A stretch of DNA of 64,000 bases from Actinostola sp. cb2023. Its lineage: Eukaryota > Cnidaria > Anthozoa > Actiniaria > Actinostolidae. Location: NCBI GenBank assembly GCA_033675265.1, contig JAUJYZ010001210.1:573501-637500 (forward strand), in the 5' to 3' direction. The translations under genes were made by a program, and so were the position numbers. Each line of letters starts with the position of its first letter. Position 1 is the first letter of the stretch. The notes beneath the pieces were generated by a model. It worked only from the letters and a program-made list of their open reading frames with translations. It was not told the origin of the DNA and made no database searches. Shown piece by piece: positions 45,193 through 57,801 of this stretch.

Positions 45193-46153
45193 CTGATTGA
45201 CAAAGAGCCTTTTCCCGATACTTTTTAGGAGGTTTGTTAGGACATATTATCAAGTTTTTACACTTTTTATATCCGAGTATCGTAAAACTTCACATCGCCA
45301 CGAATTCAAACTGGCGAGTAAAAATGGCGCTGTTTGGCTAAGTTGTTGTCAAACTTCAACGGCGTATAACTTGCAAACGGTAAGAGGTGGGATGGGGTGG
45401 GATGGACTTTTCTGCATCACTGATTACTCATCTTTATATTGCAAATGTTTTTGTGTCTATTTCTCTGTTGGTTTAGCGATGATAAGAGGTCTTGTGTCTT
45501 CAGTCATTTCTACAAGTGTTGTGGCGACATTTTCATATCAATGAGTTCAATCAAGCATAAAACATGAAATACTTCCTTACCTGGTTTGAGATTCCATGGG
45601 TTCATGGCTAAGAGTCCTATCTCCTTGTTTACATCTTTACTAAGCTTTAGATTGCGTTTTTCGTCCTATTTTACTGAAAAATACTTTGTATGTTTAAAAA
45701 GTTAGAATCAAAAAACGAATTTTGGATTTCATTTGATGCAAAAAGATGTTGACAAGCAAGCTGTCAACAGCACTCACGCAACATACTTCCCACAAAGATT
45801 CAGATGCGAAGAAAGTACTCAAAATATCCTTGAATAACGATGCCAAACCACTCAAGGTCAAAGTGCTCGTATTTCCCGCCAGCAGTAACTTTGTTTTCCT
45901 GCCTCGTTGTGTTATGTCATTACGAACTGTAAGGTGATCTTCTTTTGACTGCCATTCATATGTTATCAGGTATTGGATCACATATTTGTGGTGGATTATC
46001 GCCGCTTGTGTAAACAAAGGCGCCACTTGGCTTGAAAAACATTTTGGACTTTTTCTCAAAGAGCACATTGACGAAAAATTGGGTGTTATTTTGAGCTCCT
46101 AAACAAACGGGTTTTATCCGATTCAGCTGAGATTTTTAGAACTTCATGTCTGA

Positions 46154-46320
46154 TTATCATTCTTCAAAACCGTGTCTCCGATGTTTGATATTTTAATGAT
46201 TTCATGAGTTATTAACTGATTAGTAAAGAACAATGTATTTTTAGCGTACCGAAAGTTTCGCGGCAGATAAAAAAGCAACGGGGAAACGTATCGATAAACG
46301 GAGACACGGTTTTGATAATT
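46154..46320. mobile_element. TIR element (AAAACCGTGTCTCCG)
   Basis: AAAACCGTGTCTCCG and CGGAGACACGGTTTT are perfect inverses about 130 bp apart, with TATCA/TGATA outside. A related CCGTGTCTG word occurs at 61871. Confidence 0.7.
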
Positions 46321-46669
46321 GATATATCTAGAGTGCATAGAGATAATGATCTTGAATTTCCGATAAAATGCGGCTGTCTGGGACCTCGCCGTATAACGCT
46401 ATATGAAAATTCGTTGATCTTGACTTATATCTAAAACGCGTATGCACTTTTTGTTAATAGACCATTAGTTGGAATCGAGCTTTCAGAAAATGTATACTTT
46501 ATTGTGGTTTAAATGGACGGATTCTGTGTTAAAGCGACTTGAATGCATACCAGTCGGTAGGGGCACCCTGATACCTTAAACAAAAGCAAATAACCTGAGT
46601 CTTATTTTACCTGAGAATGAACTATTATTAACATTGATGAAACTCAGAACAGTTTATTGCACATTTATT

Positions 46670-47237
46670 TGGAGTGAGTACTAGTCTGATATCCGCTATA
46701 ATTTCTACATGGCTCCCTTTCCTTGCTCTTGAACTGAAACCTCTTATCATCTGGCCAACCAGGGAACAAGCACTTAGATATTGCAATAATTGATTGCACT
46801 GAGGTGCCAATCCACAGGCCATCGCTTGCAAGGGCCAATAGCCATATTTATTCCTTTTATAAAGGTCGACCAACTGTCAAGTTCCTTGTTGCTTGTACAC
46901 CATCTGGTTTAGTTTCTTTTCTTTTCTTTTTGAGCCAGGAGAAACTGTCCTGCTGACGGGGGATTTGATATTCAAGAATTATGGCTTCCTTGTCTGGTAA
47001 ATGTTGAATTCGCGCCTCTTTTGAGAAAGTAAAAAGCAATTTACTTTGGAGGATGATGCCCGAACCAGCAGATGGCTAATGCTCGTATACACATCGAAAG
47101 GGTTATTGGGAAGGCTGAAAGAGTTTCACATTTTGAGTTGCCATTATATCTGTTTGATCTGGTTGACCACATATCTGTAGTAGTCTGTGCTCTTGTCAAC
47201 TTACAGGAACCAATCATACCCCTACATTCCAAGTAAC
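46670..47237 (+). pseudogene. DDE_Tnp_4 transposase relic
   Basis: Plus strand LALELKPLIIWPTREQA, then after a deletion IIDCTEVPIHRPSLARANSH (first Asp) and FLVACTPSGLVSF. A degraded middle (GDLIFKNYGFL-like) is followed by MANARIHIERVIGKAERVSH (Glu) and ALVNLQEPI. Same enzyme class as the 38-39 kb gene but another lineage. It is shorter and heavily decayed. Confidence 0.7.
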
Positions 47238-47454
47238 ATTTCAACAGATAAGAGTACAAACACTAAGAGCACAAATGGTAATAATTAGTACTAAAATAGT
47301 GATGCATATAATTTAATTGTTTGATTACTGCTATTTGGTACTAATTAGTGCAAAACATTGCACACTTTTAGTGTTTGTACTCTTAATAATACAGATTCAA
47401 AAAGTTCTCACTGCTGATTGGTTAAGAGCAGTGCAATTTATTTGAAACACCAGT

Positions 47455-47515
47455 GCAAAAAGTTGAACACCAGTGCAAAAAGTTGAAACACCAGTGCAAA
47501 AAGTTGAAATACTTT
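47455..47515. repeat. Short tandem repeat, about 20 bp x 3
   Basis: ACACCAGTGCAAAAAGTTGA is repeated three times just upstream of the Crypton-like ORF. Confidence 0.85.
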
Positions 47516-47619
47516 TCTGTGATTGGCCTAGAAAACAAAAGACAATGTAAATAGCCAATCAGATTACGACAGTTTCCATGATTCAAAATTCAAAATGTTG
47601 CTTTTGTTTCAAATCCAAA

Positions 47620-48674
47620 ATGGCGGGTTTTTTTAGTAAACAAAGGTTTGGAAATGTAAACCAAAACGACATAGAGCAACTACGATTACAATCCAAAAAC
47701 AAGAATAATTTGAAAAGCACTGCACACTGGTACAATGTGTTCAAGTCCTGGATAGAAACCAGAGAAATACAAGGAAAAATAGAGGAAATGAAACCAGAAG
47801 ATCTCAACAAAATACTTGAGATATTTTATGCTGAAGTGAAGAACAAAGAGGACGGACGGAGAGGACTACGAACCAGATACCCTCTGTGTGATGCAAACAG
47901 TCCTTGACCGGCACCTAAAGGAAAAGGGTTATAAGCATTCAATAGCCAGAGACCAAGAATTTACATCCTCAAAAGAAGTGCTTGAGGGAAAAGTGAAACA
48001 ACTTCGCCTTGCCGGTCGTGGTAAAAGGCCGAACAAAGCTAGAGGTTCTGTGGACAAGCAGGAAATTTGGGACAACTGACCCTGAATCACTAATAAGTTC
48101 AGTTTGGTGGCTATTCATCGAGTACTTTGGCCTCTGTGGACGTCAGGAACAGCATGACATGAAGGTACAATATTTTGAGTTGCCTGAAGATGACAATGGC
48201 GTACAATACATCCAGTACACCGAGGGCCCAACAAAGACGAGACAAAGTGGATTAAAGGATAAAGTGCGTGATTTTCAGCCCAGAATGTTCGCCATTACAG
48301 GTGAAAGATGTCCAGTCGGTATATTCTTGGATTATATGAATCGTCGTCCCATCTGTTTGAGAAACACAGGCCCATTCTACCTTGAAATTAATCACAACAG
48401 GCGAAAAGAAGATGATGTATGGTTCAAAGCACAACCGATGGGTGTCAATAAAATCAACACACTGATTAAGTCCATTGTTGCTGGGACAAGCCTTGAGGAA
48501 AGTTCAAAGAAGTTTACAAATCACAGTGCTCGAAAAACACTCATGAAAAAGTTAAAGAAAGACAAAGTTGAGAGGTAGTCAATTGCAAAAGTCACTGGCC
48601 ATTGAAATATTCGATCCCTCGACGACTACGACTCGTGTTCAAATTTATTCCAAATTGCACTCGAAACCATATGA
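47620..48674 (+). pseudogene. Crypton-type tyrosine recombinase, broken
   Basis: Plus strand ATG at 47620: MAGFFSKQRFGNV, then TAHWYNVFKSWIETRE and DLNKILEIFYAEV, the SAM-like core-binding part. A shift near 47850 joins CVMQTVLDRHLKEKGYKHSI and EVLEGKVKQLRLAGRGK. A second near 48040 joins EVLWTSRKFGTTDPESLISS. The catalytic part has GLCGRQEQHDMK (Arg), FTNHSARKTLMKKL (H-x-x-R), VTGH and LDDYD (candidate Tyr). In-frame stops at 48576 (TAG) and 48603 (TGA) lie between HxxR and Tyr. The set matches Crypton/DUF3504 (KIAA1958-like) recombinases, which move DNA by site-specific recombination. Two frameshifts and two stops make it inactive. Confidence 0.9.
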
Positions 48675-48699
48675 TTTCCTATACAAACATGTTGATTTA

Positions 48700-51010
48700 T
48701 TGTGTATTATGAAATACAACGCATACTGGAATCGCATAGTATTTTTTCTCTTAGTTATATCACACGATATTTACTTGTTACTATGCATAATTATGCGCAC
48801 ACAATCTGAGTGTTTGTACATATTGAGTTTCTTCAGTTGATTTTAGCATTCAAATGTGGTTGAAGAAGCAGTACAGTTACTATGGGCCCAGCCGACACAA
48901 TTTGTTTGTCATTTTCAAAAACCATGCCAAATTTGATATCTACCAAATTTGTATTTTCGGAACGTGTCTGCACTAAAAACCAACAAGAGATTAGCAAAAC
49001 CACTAAATGTCAATCAGGATGAAATAGAACAACTCAATTCGCGGGGAAGCATCTGATCAGAGTGTTTACAAGGGGAAAATGTTTCCTCAGCGTTTTATTC
49101 CTTTCTTTTATCATCGTTATTTTCCTCTTGCAAAGCATTTTTTTGGCACAAACACAAATATTACTTCTGCTCTGTCAGTGGCGGATTCATGTCCTTCGGT
49201 TACAGGTCGTTCAATTACAGGTCGCTTTGGAAAACATGCATCACAGATACATTCGTAGAAGGTGCCGTCGAATTCATCCTTATTGGACTCTACCTAGACC
49301 GGCGACATCGTGATTTGAAATTCATTTTCACGGTCGCAATATTTCTGAGGAATATTTCTTTCGTCAGATGAGAATGTCGCAATACATTTGATATTCAATT
49401 GGCCTCGCTTCGTCCTTTTTTGCAAAGGATGGACACAAGATTGCTGAGATGTATCACACCAAAAAAATATTTTAGCCATCGGAATTTATCGTTTAGCTCA
49501 AGGTGGATCATTTGAAAATACAGGTGAATTATAACATTATAATAATTCTCACGTGCATGCTAATGAACCTTTAGATTTTAGAACTGATATTGCCGAAAGT
49601 TGGTGGGAAAGACGTTTTGAATGACTGTTGTTTCTAGATACAACTTCAAGAGTTTATTTAAACTGTTTGTGTCATTTATCGGCTTATGGTAAAGTGAAGA
49701 TACATGAAGCTTCTTCAAGCTTTATTTACTGTATTTTGCTAGCCATCCTCGGAAACCCAGGGGTTGTAGGGGGAGGGGGAGGGGAGGGGAAAAGGAAAGG
49801 GTAGGACAAACTCTTACAGAACGAGTTCCAGAGAAGTTAATAAGATGTGCTCTGATTCGCCACAAAAATATTTTGTGGCCAATCAGCAAAGAGCGGTACG
49901 TTGCACGATGACAGATAGTGTGAAGGCATCCGGTAGCCTGTTTTAACTTCAAAGTACACGATTCCCATGTGGCAATATGTAGTCCAAATGCAGTCGTTTA
50001 CCCTTCTTTCTGTGATCCATAGTTTTCCCTGGCGCCGTTTTTTGGGAGTTTCTCTCTCGTTTCAAAACGAAGAGTACAAAAGGTTTCCATACAGGAACAT
50101 TGGGGTCAACTTTTTCGTTAAAATTATCACGAAATCTTCAACATTTCTTTTTCTTCTTTTATCAAGAGATTCTTTGCCACAAACATGGAAGCAGTCATTA
50201 ACAGCCTTTTTAGAGGTTTTCTGAACTTCTTCCATACAACCGGACGACAACAAGCATAGAATAGAATATAATTTAGCGAGACCCATCAGTTTGTATTCAT
50301 GTATAAAGAATGGCTTAGTGACTAACTTCAAAGTGATAATTGATTTGGATTGGCAGTTTTTATTAACAGGTCGTTAATTTTTGGAACAAGCCTGTTTCAT
50401 TTACATATGCTCACATGCGTGAGTTGTGAGCATGATCTTCAGGGAAATAAAGATGAACTCAATAATGTCATCTGATATGACTTCTTCAAATGAGTGGATC
50501 AATCAACATATAAATCTGCTTGCAATCAAATACATTTGTATTAAGGCATTACCACATAATATACATGTATATTTATATACCAATGTGTATGCTACTCAGT
50601 TTTTGAGTACATAGAGTTTAATACAAATCTGTTTCCTAGACCGACGTCTAGTCCACTCTCGTTACACTGAAGCATTATTCGTAAGAGCTACAACAACAAT
50701 ATGATCGCGTCAGTAAACCATTGAATAGTTGCGCGCGCTAAATAGTTGCATGCGCTAATGTGATTGCATTGGCAAACCTTTCAAATATGCCATTAAAGTA
50801 AAGTGATTGCATGATGTCTAATTATTCTTGAGAATGTACTTTCGTTGATGTCTGCATGTTGATCCAAGTTCGTTGCGTTTATTTAAGGTTGCCTTATGTG
50901 GCTCAGTTATTATCAAGTGTTTTTCTGCGGTACATAAATTGAGATTTGTATAGAGCTTTGCCCTGGAGAGGATTCTCCACTTGATTGTGTATTCATCTTG
51001 TTTTCATATA
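48700..51010. other. No gene recognised
   Basis: Unremarkable AT-rich sequence with a purine-rich GGGAGGGG patch at 49765-49800. Short frames lack domains or matching splice sites. Confidence 0.5.
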
Positions 51011-51021
51011 TATATGCTTAC

Positions 51022-51280
51022 CTGAACCAGTGCCAAAGATGCCAATCCCGGTCAGGCTGGCAGCACATTCCAATGCTGTGCTCTGGTCACTTTTGGGTTT
51101 CCCATTGGCAATAACCATAGGCATGACATGTCTTTGTTCGTAAATGAGTTCAGAGTTAACTGTATTGAGGGCAATAGGAGAAGCTATTCTTTCCTGCAGC
51201 GATGTTTCGTAAATATAATCTCGAAGAGATTCCTCAATTAGCTCTGCACCTTCGTTTAACTGGATGTGTCTGTTGATCAC
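51022..51280 (-). CDS. Orphan internal exon, unidentified protein
   Basis: Minus strand between an ATATAG acceptor and a CAG|GTAAGC donor, phase 0 in and phase 1 out. It encodes VINRHIQLNEGAELIEESLR, DYIYETSLQERIASPIALNT and then IANGKPKSDQSTALECAASL, ending GIFGTGS. It is 86 codons with no stop, good splice sites and soluble-protein composition, so I regard it as real coding sequence. No family recognised. Neighbouring exons were not found within several kb, so introns are long or it is a captured fragment. Confidence 0.5.
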
Positions 51281-51498
51281 CTATATACTTGAAGATGGTT
51301 GCCTCTCCCAATCAACTCAATTTTATTTTATGGTTGCCTTTCTATATTATGACACGTTTATTAGGTACACTCTAGACATACGTAAGCCGGCAGCATTTAT
51401 CTTGTTCAAAATACTTTTGATAAGTCACTGACAATTAGTATTTACCACACAAGTGATTAGTACTGCTACTCAATCTTGGAATATTCTTGACTATTTAA

Positions 51499-53339
51499 GA
51501 GTGGATGCCAGTAAGGATCGAGACTAATTCTTCAACTCAAAAAATTCGAATTTAATTTTATTTCGCCATATCATTCCTTTCGATGACCTATTTTAGGGAA
51601 AAAATACTAAAAAGTTCCAGCGATTTTTATTTTAGGAGAAATTTCCAGTTTTTAAAAACCCGTCTGTCTACTTAATTTTTTTGGCTAAATTATAAGCCAA
51701 CTTTGAACAGTCGGTGTGTGTTCACCTCTAGAACTACAACAATGACATTAAGCACACTTAATAAACGTTTCTTGATCTTTTCTACTGTGTAATTTATTGT
51801 TCTGTAACTTCTGTAGTTATTTTTCAAATTTGGTTTTAAAAAGGTATACTGAACGCCATGAACAGAACGTTGAAATATAGGCAATGTTTGAGGCACGAAA
51901 AAGGAATCTGGTACATAAATTTTTGATGAAAACGCCATGCCCCAGGAAAGCTTCACGTTTGTTCTATCAGTTTAGAAAGTTTCAAGCTTGGGAATTCAAT
52001 GTAGCATTTTTGAGAAATAAAACTATTATGCTTGGGACTGCCAAAATTAGCATAATTTTCGTCCTGTGGCGGACATTTTTGTCTTCCAAACACAAAACCT
52101 AACGCCAAAACACGGCTATCTCGCATTTTTAGTTGATTGCTGCTGATGGAAAACAATGTTCGAGTCAATAGGAATGATTTTCAACAATGTTTGTGTTTCG
52201 ATAGTCGTAAATAACTCTCGCAAAAGTTAAAATTAGCATAGATGGTCGATCAGATAACAGCAAAATACGAATTTTGTTTAAACAACGTTTATACGAAATT
52301 CCACCCATTCAAGCAAGTATGAATTCTGTTTAGTATAATATTTTATGATTAAAACTATTATTTCATGCCGCAAATCGAAGGGCAGTAGCGTGACTTGCAG
52401 CAGCTACATTGCGTTACATAATTGGCTTGTCAACAAAGTGGAGCATCGTGTCAAAATATCCGAACTCTTCATGATAAAGCGCCAGTTTGAACTAGAAATC
52501 AGTGCAATTGTTTGTAAATCTTATTTGGAGCAAACTCTAAGCATTTTAGAGTGAAGAACCACAATTTTCGGAAACGGTGTTTATATTTGATCAATGAATA
52601 TGCTAATTGTCACTATTTTAGGAGCTTATGTGGCTGAAATAGCTCAAATATGGTTGAAAATAACTCTTATTAACTCCAAGATTGTTATCAGTTGGCAGCG
52701 ATCAACTAAAAGTGCAAGATAGTCGTGTTTTGGAATTAAGTTTTGTGTTTTAACGACAAAAAATGTCCGCCACAGGACGAAAATTATGCTAATTTTGGCA
52801 GTCCCAAGCCTAATAGTTTTATTTCTCAAAAATGCTACATTGAATTCCCAAGCTTGAAACTTTCTAAACTGAAAGAGCAAACGTGAAGCTTTCCTGGGAC
52901 ATGGCGTTTTCTTCAAAAATTGATGTACCAGATTCCTTTTTCGTATCTCAAACATTGCCTATATTTCAACGTTCCGTTCATGGCGCTCAGTATACCTTTT
53001 TAAAACCAAATTTGAAAAACAACTACAGAAGGTACAGAAAAATAAATTATCCAGTAGAAAAGACCAAGAAACGTTTATTCAGTGTACTGAATGTCATTGT
53101 TGTAGAGCTAGAGGTGAACATACACCGACTGTTCAAATTTGGCTTATTATTTAGCCGAAAATTTTCGGTCGACAGACGGGTTTTTAAAAACTGGAAATTT
53201 CTCCTAAAATAAAAATCGCTGGAACTTTTTAGTATTTTTCCCTAAAATAGGTCATCGAAAGGAATGATATGGTGAAAGAAAATTAAATTCGAATTTTTTG
53301 AGTTGAAGAATTAGTCTCGATCCTTACTGGCATCCACTC
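51499..53339. mobile_element. Element E1: 1.84 kb with about 700 bp TIRs, TTAA flanks
   Basis: Left arm 51499-about 52200 and right arm about 52640-53339 are inverted copies, starting GAGTGGATGCCAGTAAGGAT. TTAA lies at 51495-51498 and 53340-53343. Both arms contain the same open stretch (RKRNLVH.FL.KTPCPRKAS), once on each strand, which reflects the inverted repeat and not a gene. The central 430 bp is unique. Confidence 0.9.
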
Positions 53340-54846
53340 TTAAGAGTGACTGTCCGTTACCGTCGAGAATATTATTTCAACCTCCATTTTTTCGAATCGC
53401 TCATATTTAACCCAAAGGTACCCTTTGATAAACTATTTTCAAAAATTATATTGAAACCTTGCTGCGATTTTTAGTTTTTCAGAAAATCGTAAAAACGTCA
53501 ATTTGCATTAAAAGTGCGATTTTTCGCTTCATTAAATGTCTCAAATATGCACAGAATGAAATCCTTGCAAATGTCTTCAAACAACTCCGATTTAAGTGAA
53601 ACGGCTCACAACATCTAAATAACTCTTCTTGTATAATATGTACTGTTTAAAATGTTCAAATCTGTTCAAAGTCTGATTTTCCGAGTCATTTCAATTACAC
53701 CTCTGAAGAGCTCCAAAACTATTGGCTTAATATACGTCATGTTTAACAGTATAAAAATGTTTCTGGTGGTACCACATATTTTTATAGTTTTATTTCACAG
53801 CTACAGAGTGACATCATTCAACATTCACCATGAGCAATGGCATGGTCGAACTCGAATTGCTTCCTATGAATAAAATCCATAATCTATTGCGTGACTTCCG
53901 CTCACATGGAGCTAATTTATTCATGACTCGGAGATCAACAAACTTCAGTCGGCTTGAAAAAATTCCAAAACCACTTCAGGTCCTGGATATTTTTACTTTG
54001 CACATAGTACAAATATCTACAAACAGTCAGAAAGCAATTTCAGAGGTTGTAAAGGTTTTTAAAGGTCACATTCGAGCTGGAAACCCTCTGGTCATCCTAT
54101 CGGCTTGCCAGTACATTTCACATTTCAAAATCTCATCGAATCTATTTGTTTGAAACCCCATTCTGAGCTAGTTAAAACTCAATCATAGATTGGATTCCAA
54201 GAGCTGTCAGTAGATTATGATGCATTACTCTTCCACGATCCCAATATCTTTCCTCGGCTGAGAATAAGTGTCAATTTCAATTGATTTTATGTGAGAATTT
54301 TGAAACATTTGAGTTTTATACCAGGACTAATAATAATAACTGACTGACTGAAGTAGCTACTCTTTGGGACAATAATACACCTCAGCTACTGCATCCATGG
54401 AAATATCAGCTCAAGATCGCTGCAGGCGCTTCCTGCAGGACGCACACAGGGATCCCAACATGAAGTCCAATACAATACGTATTGTGCGCAAGCGCTCTAC
54501 CACAGGAATCCCATCAAAAAGACGCCAATATATTTGTATTTATCATAATTAGTAGCTTCAGAAGCAATGGTTGGGCTGCCTGTGGATTTACTCTGGGAGT
54601 TGAATTGAAAATTGAATTGAAAGTTTCTGTGTGCATGCGCGCTTGCAGAAAATTATGCATTCACGTTACATGTAAAGGAGTTTTGCAAAGAACAAGTAAA
54701 TTCCGAAATACATCGCGCGCGTTATACCACAGGAACCCCATAAAAAGACGCCCGCATATTTTTTTGGAGTATTTTAATTTTAATTTAATAAAAAGTCTCG
54801 GAATAAATGGTTGGGTTAACGCATGTGGTCTAAATATAAGGTAAAT

Positions 54847-55430
54847 CAGGGCTGTACATAACCCAAAATTCAAGGGGGGCAGTACGTATTTAACAGCAAA
54901 AAAAATTAAAAATAGTACAGTTTTATAAAATGGATTTGAATTGATCTATGTCTATTACTGATCGCCCCAATGGCAAATAGTACAGTTCCTACTACTATTT
55001 GGTATTTTTTTTCGTCTTGGGGGGGGGGGGGGGGGGGGGGGGGGACAACTGCCCCCCTGCCCCTGTGCTGTGTACGGCCCTGTAAATTAAGTCCGGGAGT
55101 GAACCCGCCAAACCGTGCCGGCCATGTGTGCTGTGACTTTAATTCCAGTAATGCGAAATAGACTCTATAGCCAATAGGTCAGGGGAGTGGGAGGAGAAGA
55201 AGGGAAGGGAGCATATACTCTCCCATTACTGATCAGCTTTCCGAAACACCTTCCCCTTTTCTAACCCAAGCCCCGTCATTTCGTAAGGTCGTAGCATGCC
55301 TTGGGCTGCCTGTGGTGCAGTGCAGGGGGGAAGTTGCCCTCTCCCTCAAGGCGAACTGTACTATTTTCATTTATTTTTTGCTTTTAAATACGTACTGCCC
55401 CCCATAAATTTTGGGTTATGTACGACCCTG
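54847..55430. mobile_element. hAT-like TIR element inside E2
   Basis: CAGGGCTGTACATAACCCAA at the left and the inverse GGGTTATGTACGACCCTG at the right; similarity extends through GGGGGGCAGTACGTATTTAA. It contains a 26 bp G run at 55019-55044. CAGGG..CCCTG ends suggest hAT. Confidence 0.75.
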
Positions 55431-56029
55431 TGCAGAAATAATGAAATGGATGATTGGATGGTACTTGGCCTGGTGTCCGCTTACAGGAGGGTGTCCGCCA
55501 AGTAAAATAAACTGAGAGGCCCAATTTCGTTTGTTTTATTTGAAATTGAGTTCCGTTTTACAGTAAATATAGCCATGCATGGGACGAAAATTCCGTGACC
55601 CGAGCTAGAGTCCACCTGAAAATGGGCTGCTTAATAGAGGCATCACTGTACACAAATTATTAACTTACGTGATCTAACTGGTAATAAGCGTGTTGGAATT
55701 GTTCTATATATATCGCGATTGCTTGCTGTCTATATTGTGGCTTCCCTTGGCATTGGCTGCTTTTATATGCGCGGCTAAATATTACGGAACACTTAACCGC
55801 ACACAGCAGCGTTTTTCCTTGCCCTCCGCCTGACTCGAAAGTGAGCCCTTTGGCGCGGACAGATTTTGAGGGCAAAGTTCTTTTTTTTCAACTGAGAAAA
55901 CACCTAAAATTTATAATTTTAAAAAGTTACGCTCTACATGTAAATGTATCAATACTTTGACTGATAAAAAGAAACTTACCAGCTCTAGATAACAGCAACT
56001 TCATTTAATTTCCCAAGCCCTCATAAAGT

Positions 56030-56429
56030 GGGGGGGGGGGGGGGGGGGGGGGGGGGTTTCCCTTTGTCCAAGTGGTAGGGATGATCGGCGGTCGGTTTTG
56101 AAAACGACCCCCTAAAGGTACGCATAAATTAAAAGAACTCTTAAAGTTATGTTGATTTCAACCCCTAAAAGGTACGACCATATATGACCATATATGGCGA
56201 AATAGTGATTGTGCTGATATCAGTTAAGCAGTGACTGGACAACATCTTTCTTCTGTTCTTTCTGACCCTAAAAGGTACGGACTCGTGCTGTTACGTAACA
56301 GACTTTTGTGTCGGAACCCGGAACCCTACAAGGTACACACAGGAAATATTTTCGACCCTAAAAGGGCCGATCACCCCTACCACTTGGAAAAAGGGAGTGC
56401 CCTGCCCCCCCCCCCCCCCCCCCCCCCCC
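56030..56429. mobile_element. Second poly(G)/poly(C)-bounded TIR element
   Basis: A 27 bp G run (56030-56056) and a 25 bp C run (56405-56429) enclose inverted ends (CCAAGTGGTAGGGATGATCGG and CCGATCACCCCTACCACTTGG). The interior has at least four copies of CCCTAMAAGGTACG-like repeats. Confidence 0.75.
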
Positions 56430-57801
56430 TGGGAGTGTGCTATAGCTACATAAAGCACAGTTAAAGCTATCACACCAATCTAGTTCATAGAGCAACAACA
56501 ACAACAACTAACTAGAATTTTTTTAACTCACTTTGTACGATTGCGAAAAGTAAATTGTGCAAGTTCTGCGCGGCGTGCGCGCGGGTGACACTGCTACGGA
56601 CATTGCGTCAGAGAGTCAAGAGTATCAACCAGAGTACTTCACTCGATCAAACAGTCCCGTAACATAAATCGTAATCAACAATCTATAATTGAGTTTTAAC
56701 TAGCTCAGAATGGGGTTTTATACAAATAGATTCGATGAGATTCTGAAATGTGAAATGTACTGACCAGCCGATATAGGATGACCAGAGGGTTTCCAGCTCG
56801 AATGTGACCTTTAAAACCCTTTACAACCTCTGAAATTGCTTTCTGACTGTTTGTAGATATTTGTACTATGTGCAAAGTAAAAATATCCAGGATCTGAAGT
56901 GGTTTTGGAATTTTTTCAAGCCGACTGAAGTTTGTTGATCTCCGAGTCATGAATAAATTAGCTCCATGTGAGCGGAAGTCACGCAATAGATTATGGATTT
57001 TCTTCATAGGAAGCAATTCGAGTTCGACCGTGCCATTGCTCATGGTGAATGCTGAATGATGTGACTCTGTAGCTGTGTAATAAAATTATCAAAACATGTG
57101 GTACCAGAAACATTTTTATACTGTTAAACATGACGTATATTAAGCCAATAGTTTTGGAGCTCTTCAGAGGTGTAATTGAAATGACTCGGAAAATCAGACT
57201 TTGAACAGATTTGAACATTTTAAACAGTACATATTATACAAGAAGAGTTATTTAGATGTTGTGAGCCGTTTCACTTAAATCGGAGTTGTTTGAAGACATT
57301 TGCAATGCTTTCATTCTGTGCATATTTGAGACATTTAATGAAGCGAAAAATCGCACTTTTAATGCAAATTGACGTTTTTACGATTTTCTGAAAAACTAAA
57401 AATCGCAGCAAGGTTTCAATATGATTTTTGAAAATAGTTTATCAAAGGGTACCTTTGGGGTAAATATGAGCGATTCGAAAAAATGGAGGTTGAAATAATA
57501 TTATCGACGGTAACGGACAGTCACTCTTAAGCTATGACTTACCATTACTGTAAAATATTGTCGTTTTTCAATGTACGATGACATTCAATTTTTCATCAGA
57601 CTTTGGCAAAGCAGTGGAAGGGATGGATCGTGCTTGTTATCTTTTGGATCCATAGTCCGCAGTGGTGGAAACACTTATTAAGGCACTTGAGGATTTGTGC
57701 GGATGAGCCACAATCTGTAATTGTGTGGAATGCATGCCTGTAAAAAGAACATTTAGAGTAGGTAAGACATTGAACGACCACCAGTCTCTTTTTGATTTGG
57801 G

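Larger units (their letters stand above)
53344..57526. mobile_element. Element E2: 4.2 kb with about 850 bp TIRs, TTAA flanks
   Basis: Left arm 53344-about 54194 and right arm about 56677-57526 are inverted, starting GAGTGACTGTCCGTTACCGT. TTAA lies at 53340-53343 (shared with E1) and 57527-57530. Mirrored frames (MFKSVQSLIFRVISITPLKS; SHGANLFMTRRSTNFSRL) occur in both arms. The interior holds a hAT-like MITE and a poly(G)/poly(C) element. No transposase seen, so it is non-autonomous. Confidence 0.9.

Noticed and set aside
45694..46068. 124-codon minus frame
   Set aside because: No domain, no splice pattern, ordinary composition; likely chance.
51884..53212. Similar 70-109 codon frames on both strands
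   Set aside because: Mirror images caused by the inverted arms of E1. No domain and no independent support.
53652..57218. Mirrored frames with MFKSVQSLIF and LLRDFRSHGANLF
   Set aside because: The same sequence in the two E2 arms. No splice sites or domain. Weak possibility of a real short peptide, not supported.
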